Position numbers and translations under genes: made by a program | Shown here: positions 1 through 11,234 of the stretch, in pieces | Layout of the letters: the number at the start of each line of letters is the position of its first letter | How positions within the stretch are numbered: position 1 is the stretch's first letter | Notes under the pieces: generated by a model | The model's input: only the letters and a program-made list of their open reading frames with translations | Databases searched by the model: none | What the model was told of the DNA's origin: nothing | NCBI GenBank assembly: GCA_020631735.1 | Contig: CM036221.1 | Span: forward strand, 14,551,381-14,615,380 | Direction: 5' to 3' | Length of the DNA stretch: 64,000 nt | From: Saccharum officinarum | Taxonomy: Eukaryota > Streptophyta > Magnoliopsida > Poales > Poaceae

Positions 1-1821
1 TACAATCACTATACAAAAATTATCGTAAGCATGTTTTATACATCTTTTGCCCCCTAGCAAAATTAACAAAAATCATCAATTAAAGGCATTTGAACTACAC
101 CTCAATAATTTTTCATAAAACATGCATCATACACATTTTTCCTAGAAAGTACATCACTAAAGAAGACTAATGAAACTAGAACCATATTTTTCTTATTAAT
201 ATGCTATTTATTAGGCATTTTCTAAGATAACAACAATAATAAGAATTAAACAAAACTCTATAGAAAAGTATTTTAAACTTGACATGCGATAATTTTACAT
301 CATAGATCTGGTCTTAAGAAGTCTAGAAAAATTTGTTTCATAATTTTTGGAGCTATAAATCTTAAGATATGATTTTTGAAAGCTTTTTCACAATTTCTGG
401 AAATCTATTTTCTTTAAATCCGAAAAATCCACACGGTCGCAAATGCTACGCGCATCCCGCTGCTACACGCTGGATCAGGGCACCGAGATAGACAGGCGGG
501 CCCAGGGGTCAAACTGGACCCACTGGTCAGCCAGAGAGGAGGCCGGACAGGAGCATCGCCGCCCGGAGCTCACCGACGGCGAGCCCACATGCGACACGGG
601 TGGCACCAGTGTGCTCAGCACACTAAGCCGCACCGATAGGTGCCCACATATGGCCGGGCAGCTCACCAAAGTGGCATGCCGGCGAGCAGCGACAAACGGC
701 GGCGCGGCTTGCCATCGGGTAAGGGCTCCCGGCCACGGGGAGGCATGGGAAGGAGCGCATGAGCTCCGCGATGCCGAGGCGGAGGCGGAGCACGCGAAAG
801 AATGGGGAGGAAGGGGGCGGAACCGTGCTAGCGACGGTGGACCGCCATGGTGGCCACGCCGAAGACGGAGAAGAATGCTCGAGAGGGCTTTACCTTGGCG
901 TTTCCGACGGCGAGAGAGGGCGCAATAGCAACAGCAAGGGGAGTCGGAGCGGTGGGCAAGACGAATTGGGCGTGGGAGGAACAGCGGCAGCGACAGGCGG
1001 TGGTGGAGCTCGGTGGGCTGGTAATGGCGCGGTGGCCGCTCGGTTTGCTCTGCAGCGCTGCTGGCGAGAGAGTGAACGAGTGAGGGAGGGGGAGGAAGCA
1101 GGGCATGGCGCCTTGAGTCCGAGCGCGCAGGGGCCACCGCGGGCGCGTGGCGTGCGGCGTCAGCGGCGTTCGGCCATGCGGCGGCCGGCTCCTGCCGCGG
1201 TCGCCACGGCGCGTGCGCGCGCGGGGGCAGGAGGAAGCAGGCGCGGACGGGGGCCAGGCTGGCCTGACTAGCTGGGCCAGAAGCGGGGCGGCGGCCCGTT
1301 AAACCAAAATTGCATTTTTCTTTTATAATTCAAATTCCAGATTTTCTACCCAGCCCAAAATTCAAATTTTTGAGGAGGAAAAAGGCATTTTCAAAAGTTG
1401 ACCTCAAAACAAAAGTTGCTCAAAAATTAATTCTCTACAACTTTGGTTTAGGACACTTTTTAAAATTCCCAACAGATTTTGAATTAATGATTTAAAGTCA
1501 AATTTTCAATTAAAACCCCATTTTCAAGAATATTTTTAAAAGCAAAATTTAGAGAGATTTTGAATACAAAAGTTGCTCCAAAAATCATGCTAATTAATTC
1601 TATGTTATTTAAAATTATAGCCAAACAAGTTTTACTAACCTAGCAAGCAAAGTTAGGTCAAAATTACAATTAACAAGCATATGCAACATGCATGTTTCAA
1701 AATGATGTTTCAAATGTTTCAATTCAACTTTTCACTTACATTTCATGCGATGATGAATGCAATTGATGCTAATGCTCATGATTTGAAATGCTAATGCATG
1801 GTTAACACCTAGGGTGTTACA
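1..1821 (-). mobile_element. Partial Gypsy-type LTR (right boundary only)
   Basis: On the minus strand the sequence begins TGTAACACCCTAGGTG at 1821, a start typical of several plant Gypsy LTR families. AT-rich DNA follows (1300-1820), then a GC-rich block (about 440-1290) and another AT-rich stretch to the window edge. No protein domain is visible; ORFs in the GC-rich block look like composition artefacts. The other end lies outside the window, so LTR length, target duplication and solo versus full-length status cannot be judged. It abuts the interrupted LTR that starts at 1822 and probably inserted into or truncated it. Confidence 0.5.
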
Positions 1822-2343
1822 CGATGAACCAATACGATCACGTGATGATATGAAGTGGATCATATCATTTGGTGATTGGTTGGTGTATGTGTTGCATCAA
1901 CATTGGAGGAGATGGAATGGAATGCGCAAGACAAAGGTATAACCCAGGGCATTTCCATTTCACCGGTCATAGATGTGTAGAGAAGTTGATGACCGGGTTT
2001 AGGATAGATGATCATACTATTAAGAGGGACAAACTTGTTTGCATATCGATCATCTAGTGCCACTCAAGTGATATAACTATGCATCGTTGCTAGGATCAGG
2101 TGGCGTGGCAAGTTGAGTGGTTAACTCCTTTGGTAAAATAATTATGAAAATGCTAACACACATGCACATAGTGGTATATACTTGGTGATGTTAGCACATT
2201 TGCGAAGGTAGTGGAGTTTGAGCGGTTGAGAGGGGTTTTGGGTTTCTCTCTCCCTCCCGCCGCGTGGAGATGAAATGCTTATTTTTGCACTACGCCGGTG
2301 ACAGAGATTTTCTCTAAGTCATCGTGGATAGAAACGGAGGCAG

Positions 2344-2757
2344 ACGGAGGTCACTGAGGCAACCGGACGCTGGACCGGACGCGGTCTCTGCACGACCAAC
2401 GCGTCCGGTCAGTAGCAGCTGCTGTAGAGACGCGCGGGCTAGGGTTTCGCACCGGTGCGTCCGATCACTCGCGGGACCGGTGCATCCGATCAGGCGCCTA
2501 GAGGGACAGCAGATCGCAAGGTCGATCGGACGCGTCCGGTCGTGAGTGGACCCTTACTAGACTCAAACCGGACGCTGGGTTTAGCACGTCCGGTCGGTTG
2601 AGCAGCGCGTTCGGTCGCTTGTTTGACCGTTGGAACGCTGAGTCGACCGTTGACATCAGACGTTCGGTGTTGAACACGGAGGGACACGTGGACGGCATAG
2701 GGCGATCGGACACGGTGCAGCGCGTCCAGTCAGTTCGACCGGTGCGTCCGGTCGGTC
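2344..2757. repeat. GGACGC/GCGTCC-rich motif cluster in the old LTR
   Basis: Many copies of ccggacgc / gcgtccggtc in both orientations at irregular spacing, as in the LTR clusters near 3700, 11430, 14130 and 59960. CpG content is far above the surrounding AT-rich DNA. No coding signal. Confidence 0.6.
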
Positions 2758-2772
2758 CGAAATTTCACCCAG

Positions 2773-4777
2773 TGTAAGGTCCTAGATGGCTAGAGGGGGG
2801 GTGAATAGCCTATAAAAATTTCTACAAGAATCACTAAGCAAACTTGTTAGAATAACAAACGGCGCAAAGCGAGTTTTGCTTAGCCTACGGTTGTGTTGCA
2901 AGCCTCCTATCCACAAGTCTAGTAGATTATGATCTCTAGTTCACACAAGGGCTATGTCACTAGAGTTACACAAGATAATCTAGTAAATGTAAATGCAAGA
3001 GATAGGATTGTGAATCTTATACCGACGGTGGAGTGAAGATGTTGCCAATCACCAAGATGATATACAACCAATCAATATTGACAACAACACAATATGAAGA
3101 CCAATCACCGGGAGACAAGAGACACAATATTTTTGTTCACCCGGTGTTCACTTGTGCACCGACAAGCTACGTCACCGGTTGTGTCGACCAACACTTAGAT
3201 GGTTCCTCGGTGTGACCCTCAAGTCACTTGCCCCTCAAGGCACGCCCCGCAAGGCACCGCAAGACACCACTCTCAAGTGAGGTAACTCAATGACACGCGC
3301 AATGTAATAGAGTTGCTTTTGGCGTCCCGCCGAGGAAAGCACAAGAACCTCTTACAATCAACCGGAGGTGGCCAAGAACAATCACCTTCTCTTGCCAACG
3401 CCTCCAACAATCTCTAAGCCGGCTAGGAGCGGTACTCTCCAAGAGTAACAAGAAATCCACCGGCTAAACCACCCACAAGTGCCACTATATGCCCTCAAGC
3501 TATGCAATGCACTTTGGGATCACTCAATCTCACTTTTGATTTGCAATCAAGCAAGAGAGATGAGTGGGAGGAGATGCTCTAGCTCAAAGGATGCACAAGA
3601 ATGTTAGAAATCACAAGAGACCTCCCCAAGGGCCGGCCAACAAGTATTTATAAGCATCACATCCAAATAGAGCCGTTATACCCCTTCACTGGGTCTGTTC
3701 GTGATGACCGGACGCGCTCAACCGCGTCCGATCCTCCAACGGTCACTGACCCCAACGGTCAAACCAACGACCGGACGTGCCCCAGGCAATGACCGGACGC
3801 GCCTGTCAAACGATCGGACGCGTCCGATCATGTGTGACCGGACGCGCCTCGCGTCTGATCGTACACAGTTTCCTCTGGACACCTGACCGGACGCACTGGT
3901 CCCGCGAGTGACCGGACGCGCCGGTTGCAAACCCTAGCACCCGCGCCTGCGCTGTACTGACCGGACGCGTCCGGTCATACCATGACCGCGTCTGGTGCAG
4001 CGTCCGGTCACCTCTGTGACCTCCGTTCGCCTCCGTTTCTTTTCCGACTTCCGGCGTAATGGAAAATAGCCTTTTCAACTCCTCGAAAACGCCTGAATCC
4101 CACACTCGCAAGCTCGGCGGGAGGGAGAGAGAGACCTAAACCCTCTCTACCGCTCAAACTTCAACCCCTTCGCAAAAGTGCCAACACCAACAAGTGATCA
4201 CCACCTTATGCACGTGTGTTAGCATTTTCATAATCATTTTCGAAGTTTTTCCAGTTAGCTCACTAGGCCCTACATGCAATGCACTTCATGAATCCACCTA
4301 GTGGCACCCGTGCATCAAATAACCGATAAGACTTCCCCTCTTAATAGTTCGGCTATCGATCCTAAACCACTCACACCCTCTATGGTGTCTTGAGTGCAAA
4401 ACAAAATGGCCCTATGGTTATACCTTTGCCTTGAGCCTATTTTGTTTCTCCAAAAGATATGATCCACTTCATATCATCACATGACCGTCTCGATCCATCG
4501 ACCTTGACTTCACTTGCTCTTCACCGTTGCATCGGTCCGTCGGCGCCAAGTCTTGCTCAAGCTTCACCATCGCATGGTCCTTCGCTTCGAAGCCTCGACT
4601 TGCCCTTCACCTTCACAACCGGTCCATCGAGCCAAGCATCACCTCGGTCTTCATCATCTTGGTCACATGAGTCAATGTCATGTCTCATATTCAATGACCG
4701 TATCTAAATCATCCACTTAGAAACAAAGGTTAGTCCTAGGTTTCATCAATTAGCCAAAACCAAACTAGGAACTTTCA
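2773..4777 (-). repeat. 3' LTR of the Copia element (2005 bp)
   Basis: Starts tgtaaggtcctag on the plus strand and ends aactttca. It carries a GGACGC-motif cluster at about 3700-4015. A minus-strand TATA-like sequence (revcomp of gtatttataag) lies near 3645. It is about 600 bp longer than its partner at 11235-12639, because the partner lost the region equivalent to 2897-3695. Confidence 0.92.
3700..4015. repeat. Palindromic GACCGGACGCGTCCGGTC motif cluster in 3' LTR
   Basis: Full and half copies of the 18-base palindrome GACCGGACGCGTCCGGTC; a near-perfect full copy lies around 3959-3976. Half-sites accggacgcgc and gcgtccgatc alternate at irregular 15-40-bp spacing, so it is not a regular tandem array or a CRISPR. 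It lies downstream of the predicted LTR TATA box in the transcribed direction. Confidence 0.7.
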
Positions 4778-4791
4778 ATCTCCCCCTTTTT
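4778..4791 (-). other. Polypurine tract of the Copia element
   Basis: On the minus strand, caaaaagggggagat lies directly before the LTR start TGAAAGT. This is the expected place for the plus-strand cDNA primer. The same sequence recurs at 61102-61115. Confidence 0.85.
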
Positions 4792-5917
4792 GATAATTGA
4801 TGACAACCCTCACAAAGATGATTTTGATAATAAAAGTTTTGAACTTGTCATACTTGTCCAATCATTTTGCTCATAAGTAAAGTTTGGACAATTATCACAA
4901 GCTCGGTTTTGGTAGCATTAGCTCTCTCTACATATGTGCATAGAGTTTGGATTGAAAGCTTTGCACATATGCATAGATAGAAGTGTTGAGAGAGTAATTC
5001 TACCAAAATGATGCTAAGGTGTAAGAAATGGACCTTTGAAGCGTGATACCAATCGGAGTTGCCTTTTACACCATCCTTAGCATCATGAAGTAACTAGACA
5101 TCTATCATAACTCAAGAACCCCGTGAGATCAACATTATATGTAAAGGTTCTTGGACCACTTGTACCACTTGGAGAGCTTTAAGGATGTCTAGAAACCACA
5201 TGTAAACTATTCCTATGCATGCTAGTAGATCATTTCATCATTCAAGTTCTATACTAGCAATGCACCACACAAGCATGTATATTGAATTTAAAAAACATGT
5301 GCAATGAGCAAGTCATATGAGAATGCACAAACAAATGCAACAACTTTGTTTATGAGCTTGCTCCCCCTACTTGTGTGCATCAAAATTTTATTTACCCCTT
5401 TATCATGTTGAATCATCTTTTTCTCTCCCCCTTTGTCAACAACTTACCCAAAAATGGGATCAAATTGTGGAGAGAAAAACAATGTTTGATGGAGTAGGTT
5501 AAAAATTAATTCGATACCACATGTAAGGTTAAAAATTTTATCAAATTTGGTTCAACCTAGAATACTTGCCAAAGATATTTAATTCGATTTGAACCAAAGA
5601 CAAGCTTCTTCACTTCTCAAAATAAGGGTTATCTTGCCTATGTTGAATTAAACACTTATAGCAAATCTTCTAGATTCAACACTAGGTTTGCAAGCTCACA
5701 AACATGTCATATGCTACCACTAGATCAAAACAAGCATAGAAGCAATAGTGGTAACATATATCCATCAAATTCATTTGATTTATCATGAGTGCTCATGCAT
5801 ACCACTTATTATGTCTACATGCTCTAGCAAATCCTTAGCATAGGATGAATGACATGTCAATCAACTTTACCTTGCAATGTCAAAGGAGAGGCATGTCAAT
5901 AAGTGGGTGGGGTGTAT
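4792..5917 (-). other. Copia 3' non-coding region
   Basis: About 1.1 kb between the RNase H stop and the polypurine tract. It is AT-rich and has no ORF with recognisable similarity. Some SIRE-group Copia elements carry an extra envelope-like ORF here; none is visible. A homologous stretch lies at 61116-62127. Confidence 0.6.
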
Positions 5918-8110
5918 TCAACTCATGTTTGAGAAATCAAGAATGTTCAATTCATTCCTTAGCTTGCAAAACCTCTTTTCATCAAGTGGCTTGGTGAGAA
6001 TATCGGCAAGTTGATCATCGGTGTCAACACTTTCAATGGCAATATCTCCCTTTTGTTGATGATCTCTAATGAAATGATGCCTTATGTCAATATGCTTTGT
6101 TCTTCCATGTTGAACCGGGTTTTGTATCATCTTGATTGCACTTTCATTATCACATAGCAATGGCACATTCTTGAAGTTGAGGCCATAATCCTTCAAAGTT
6201 GATTTCATCCATAGCAATTGTGCACAACAACTCCCCGCACTCACATATTCAGCTTCGGCGGTAGAGATTGCCACACTATTTTGTTTCTTTGAGGACCATG
6301 ACACAAGTGATCTTCCAAGTAGTTGACATGTGTCACTTGTGCTCTTTCTATTGATCTTGCAACCCTCATAGTCAGAGTCCGAATATCCAATCAATTCAAA
6401 CTTTAACCCTTTGGGATACCATAGTCCAACATCTCTTGTTTGTTTCAAGTACCTCAATATTCTCTTTGCGGTCGTGAGATGACTCTCTCTAGGTGAGGCT
6501 TGATATCTAGCACACATGCAAACACTAAACATGACATCCGGCCTTGATGCGGGACTTCCAATCAAAGACCGATATTCCTTTTGATTCACCATTTTGCCAT
6601 TAAAATCACTATCCAAATTGCCATTTGTACTCATTAGAGTTGAAATTGGCTTTGCATCTTGCATTCCAAACTTCTTCAACATGTCCCTTATGTATTTTCC
6701 TTGACTCACAAATGTTCCATTCTTCAATTGTTTGACTTGGAGACCAAGGAAGTAGCTAAGTTCACCAATCATAGATATTTCAAACTCTTTGGTCATCATA
6801 GCACCAAATTCTTCACAATATGCTTGATCGGTTGATCCAAAGATGATGTCATCAACATATATTTGTACTATAAATAGATCATTTCCAATCTTCTTGATGA
6901 ATAGAGTTGTATCAACCTTGCCCATCTTGAATCTCTTAGAGAGAAGGAAATCCCTTAGCCTCTCATACCATGCTCTAGGTGCTTGCTTTAAGCCATATAA
7001 AGCCTTCTTCAACTTGTACACATGGTTGGGTTTCTTGTTATCTTCAAATTCGGGAGGTTGCTCAACAAAGACTAACTCATTGATAATCCCATTGAGAAAT
7101 GCACTTTTGACATCCATTTGATATAGTTTGATGTTGTGTGCACAAGCATAAGCCAAAAGAATCCTTATTGCCTTCAATCTTGCCACGGGAGCATATGTCT
7201 CATCATAGTCAAGACCTTTTACTTGAGTGTAACCTTGACCAACCAGTCTTGCTTTGTTTCTCACCACAATGCCATCTTGATCTTGCTTGTTTTTGAACAC
7301 CCATTTGGTTCCAATCACATTGTAGTCATTTGGCCTTTCTACCAATTCCCAAACATCATTTCTTGTGAAATTGTTTAGTTCTTCTTGCATAGCCATAATC
7401 CAATCGGCATCCCTCAAAGCTTCTTCTATTTTCTTTGGTTCTATGGTTGACATAAATGATGCATGCTCACAAAACATAGCCAATCTTGATCTTGTTTGCA
7501 CACCACTTCTAATATCACCAATAACACTATCAATGGGGTGATCTCTTGCAACATGTTGTGGTTGGAGTACTTGCACTTGATTGCTTGAGCTTGGTTGATT
7601 ACTTGATGTATCTTGATGAGATGAACTAGCACCATGATCTTGCACTTGAGAGTCACTAGCTAGCTTGAATAGAGAATTGAGCACTTGATCTTTATCATCA
7701 TCTTGAATATCAATTACTTGCTTTGCTCTAATGTCCCCAATATCCATGTTCTTTATTGCTTCCACCAATTGAGTTCCACCAATATCATCTAGATTCTCTT
7801 CTTCATCTTGTGACCCATTGATTTCATCAAATTGTACATCATGGACTTCTTCTAGAATGCCACTTGAATTGTTCCAAACTCTATAAGCTTTGCTTGTAGT
7901 TGAATAACCAAGTAGGAACCCCTCATCACATCTCTTGTCAAACTTTCCCAATCTAGTGGCCTTCTTCAAGATATAACATTTGCAACCAAACACTCTAAAG
8001 TAAGAAATATTGGGCTTTCTTCCATGAAGTAGCTTATATGGGGTTTTCTCTAGCAATGGATGACAATATAGTCTATTGATGTAGTAGCAAGCGGTATTGA
8101 TTGCTTCATC
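5918..8110 (-). pseudogene. Copia reverse transcriptase and RNase H (3' part of pol)
   Basis: An open frame of about 730 codons running from a stop at 8111-8116 to 5918. It starts in the integrase C-terminal part (KTPYKLLHGRKP, FRVFGCKCYI), followed by a low-complexity Ser/Gln linker. The RT has the Copia signatures [30 protein letters not shown] and [12 protein letters not shown], and the catalytic YVDD near 6852-6863. The RNase H has YSDSDYEGC, STAEAEYVSA, LLCDNESAI and KHIDIRHHFIRD. The usual [13 protein letters not shown] stretch is shortened to SPASRP near 6555, a small deletion between RT and RNase H. The frame is otherwise open, but it is separated from integrase by an in-frame stop. 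Confidence 0.9.
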
Positions 8111-9105
8111 CTAAAATGATTGACTCACATTATACTCATGAAGCATTGATCTAGCCATATCAAGCAATGTTCTATTCTTTCTCTCAACTAGGCCATTTGA
8201 TTGTGGAGTGTACTTGGTCGAGAATTGATGTCCAATGCCATAGTGATCACAAAGTTCTTCAATTCTTGTATTCTTGAACTTACTTCTATTGTCACTTCTC
8301 ACTTTCTTGATTCTAATCTCAAACTCATTGTGAACTCTAGTGAGAAATGTCTTGAAGGTGTCAAACACTTCACTTTTGTCACTAAGAAAGAATACCCATG
8401 TGAATCTTGTGAAGTCATCTACTATGACAAAACCATACTTATTACCACCTAAGCTTGAGTATGTTGTTGGGCCAAATAGATCCATGTGCATCAAATCAAA
8501 TGCTTTGCATGTGCTCATTGTACTCTTCTTTGGATGTGAGCTTCCAACTTGCTTCCCGGCTTGACATGCACTACAAAGCTTATTCTTCTCAAATTCAACA
8601 TCTTTCAAACCATTGACAAGATTGTGAGTTGTAAGCTTCTTCAATTGTTTCATGCCAACATGACCAAGCCTTCTATACCAAAGCCAACCCATGCTTGATT
8701 TGGAGATTAAGCAAGTTGTCAAGGAAGTTTCTCTAGCATTGAAGTCAACTAGATAGAGATTCTCATATCTAAAGCCCTTGAATGCCACATTTGAACCATC
8801 CATACTAATGACTTCCACATCATCAACCCCAAAGATACATTTGTAGCCTAGATCACATATGTGTGCCACGGATAGAAGATTGAAATCCAAACTTTCAACT
8901 AGCAACACATTGGAGATACTCATGTCATTTGATATTGCAATCTTGCCCAAGCCAATAACCTTGCCTTTCTTATTATTGCCAAATGTGATAGAATCAACAC
9001 CACTATTATTGTCATTGATTGAGTCAAACATTCTTGATGTACCGGTCATGTGTTGAGTGCACCCACTATCAATAATCCAATGCCTTCCTCCGGCTTTGTA
9101 ATTTA
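8111..9105 (-). pseudogene. Copia protease and integrase (5' part of pol), ends at a premature stop
   Basis: The protease signature WIIDSGCTQHMTG, with catalytic Asp in DSG, is read at about 9050-9085, just upstream of the first Met. The GAG-pre-integrase zinc-binding part follows (RRLGHVGMKQL ... LCSACQAGK). The integrase core has D in LMHMDLFGP, D in VRSDNRSKF and E in PQSNGLVERKNRTL. The second motif normally reads SDNGxEF; here Gly is Arg and the following Glu is Lys. The frame stops after YNVSQSF at a TAG where relatives have Trp (TGG), and the same frame continues as RT. An inactivating nonsense change is therefore likely. Confidence 0.88.
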
Positions 9106-9117
9106 CCTACAAACAAA

Positions 9118-9939
9118 TCAATGAAGCTTAGGTACCCATTTTTGCTTGGGTCCTTGTAGGTTAGTAACTAAGCTCTTTGGTACCCAAATAGCCTTCTTCT
9201 TTGGGCCAATAATGGGTGTACCAATAAACTTAGCTTTCACACCTTTCACACTTTTGGTAAGCACATAGCAAGAATCAAAAGGTATAACATTAACAAGGTT
9301 CTTACTTTGGTTCTTTTTATTACAATTATGCTCTAGGTGCCCAACTTGCTTGCATCTATTGCAAAACCGACCATTGCTCTTCACAAAGCTAGGCTTTGGA
9401 GTTGCAAAGGCCGACTTGCCTTTCTTGGGGGTGTAGCCCAATCCCTCTTTGTTAAGAGAGAACCTTTGGCTACCCAAGCACTTAAGCAAGCGGGCCTCAC
9501 CACCATAGGCCTTGCCTAGGGCGTGAGTGAGCTCATCCACCTCTCTCTTGAGAGTCTCATTCTCAACCATTAGTGAGGTATCACAAGTGAAACCATCACT
9601 AGTAGTGGAGGTAGAGTCGGTGTTGGTGGATGAAGAGCTACAAGAAGGGTTAGCATTTGACATGATGATAGGTTCATTAGAGGATTCATCAATTATATCA
9701 CATGTAACACCTATATCACATGATACAACAACCTCCTTCTTTACTTGTTGCTCAAGTAGCAATGAGTGTGCTTTTTCAAGCTTGGAATGAGCTTTACCAA
9801 GATCCTCATGGTCTTCCACTAGACTCTCATGAGTGGTCTTAAGCTCACCTAGAACTTTCTCAAGTATTGCTACTTTCATTGAAAGCTTCTTACACTCCTT
9901 GTTCTTGACAATAGCTATGTCTCTAGTTTGTTGCATCAA
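9118..9939 (-). pseudogene. Copia gag, C-terminal part with second zinc knuckle
   Basis: A 273-aa frame. Residues about 10-70 form a likely coiled coil (KKLSMKVAILEKVLGELKTT and on). A Ser/Thr-rich stretch follows, then a CCHC zinc knuckle (CNRCKQVGHLEHNC) near residue 195 and a basic C-terminus ending WVPKLH. Zinc knuckles of this type bind retroelement RNA during particle assembly. The reading frame continues upstream past its first Met into acidic Asp/Asn-rich codons, so it is the shifted continuation of the upstream gag frame, not a separate gene. The protease frame is not in register with the TGA at its end. Confidence 0.8.
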
Positions 9940-11162
9940 GTCATATAGTTGTTCTTTAGTTGGTTTATCATCATCATTTTCATTATCATTATTCTTATCA
10001 TTATCACTACATGAACATATTCCATTTCACTTTCATCATCACTCTCATCATATAATACCTTAGCTTCTTTGGCCATGAAGCACGAAGAGGATGAATCAAA
10101 TAGTGAATGTTTCTTGTTGATAGCAATGGAAGCAAAAGCCTTGTTGGATGATTCTTCTTCATCATCATCATCACTTTCCCAAGTGACCACATAGGCTCCG
10201 TTCTTGCCCTTCTTGAAAGTCATCTTGGCTTCTCTCTTTTTCTTCTCAAACTTGCCCCTCTTGTTGTTCTTCTTCTTGTCATAGGGACATTCGGCTTGAA
10301 GATGTTCGGTGCTATCACAATTGAAGCACCTCCTTTGTTGCTCATTGCTCTTGAAATAGTCATTTCTCTTTTTGAAGCATCTTCTCTTGATAAACATCTT
10401 GCCAATATTCTTGACAACTAGAGCAAGTGCCTCATCATCAATTTCATAATCTTCATCTTCACTATTGTCTTCTTCTTCAATGATGGTAGCTTTGCCCTTG
10501 GAGGAGATGGCTTTGAACGCCACGGTCTTCTTCTTCTTTTCTTCCTCCTTCTCCTTCTCATCAACATCTTGATCATACTTATCATATGTTAATACCTCTC
10601 CAAGCAAATCATTAGGCTTCATTGTTTCAAGCCCATCTCTTTGTAACATCATGATCAACATTTTGAATTTTCTTAGTAAGCTCAACAAGAACTTGTGGCA
10701 AAAATCTTGGTCTTGTGTCTTGTGCCCTAAGCTCTTGAGATCATTGACTATCACTTGCAATCTATGAAACATTTCAATGATTGTTTCATCATCCTTTTTC
10801 TTGAAGTTCTCAAACTCACTCTTGAGCCCATATAGCTTGGCACTCTTCACAACCTTAGTGCCTTCATATGTCTCACTCAACCTTGTCCATACTTCACTAG
10901 CCAATTCCAAATCCTTGATGCCTTCAAACACTTTTGTGTCAATACCATTGTAGAGTGTACTGAGGGCCATTCTATTGCATGTTCTATTTGCTCTATCCTC
11001 ATCGGTGAGATGATCGGGATCAATGATAGCAAAATCATTCTCGGTGACTTGCAAAACTCTCTCATGAATAGAACCAAGGTACATTGTCATTTTTCTCTTC
11101 CAATGAGCAAAAGAACTAACACCATCAAAGAACGGTGGCTTGCCCCCAACATGATTGAACAC
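9936..11162 (-). pseudogene. Copia gag, N-terminal part (UBN2-type) with zinc knuckle
   Basis: A 408-aa frame starting MFNHVGGKPPFFDG, the usual start of gag in plant Copia elements. The UBN2-like gag core spans roughly residues 1-200 (WKRKMTMYLGSI, LSETYEGTKVVKSAKL, LLSLLRKFK). An acidic/Lys-rich linker follows, then a CCHC knuckle CFNCDSTEHLQAEC at about residue 280. The last ~25 residues become Ile/Met-rich because the frame has shifted near 10010; another frame there reads Asp/Asn-rich and joins the 9118-9939 segment. Gag is therefore frameshifted. Confidence 0.85.
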
Positions 11163-11220
11163 AATTTAAGCCATTTTTCACACCGAAGGATGTTAAGCCT
11201 TGATTAAAATGGTGACCACA

Positions 11221-11232
11221 GCTCTGATACCA
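11221..11232 (-). other. Copia primer-binding site, initiator-Met tRNA type
   Basis: On the minus strand TGGTATCAGAGC lies two bases after the 5' LTR end (...CTTACA). It is the canonical complement of the 3' end of plant initiator tRNA-Met and fixes the orientation of the element. Confidence 0.95.
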
Positions 11233-11234
11233 TT

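Noticed and set aside
443..1271. Overlapping ORFs of 92-220 codons on both strands in the GC-rich block
   Set aside because: Arg/Ala/Pro-rich frames on both strands with no domain or splice structure. High GC content removes stops, and the block lies in an LTR.
3700..4015. CRISPR-like or satellite array
   Set aside because: Motif spacing is irregular, orientation mixed, no constant spacer length, and the genome is a plant. These are LTR-internal motif clusters.
4792..5917. Envelope-like ORF expected in some SIRE-group Copia elements
   Set aside because: No long frame or transmembrane pattern between RNase H and the polypurine tract.
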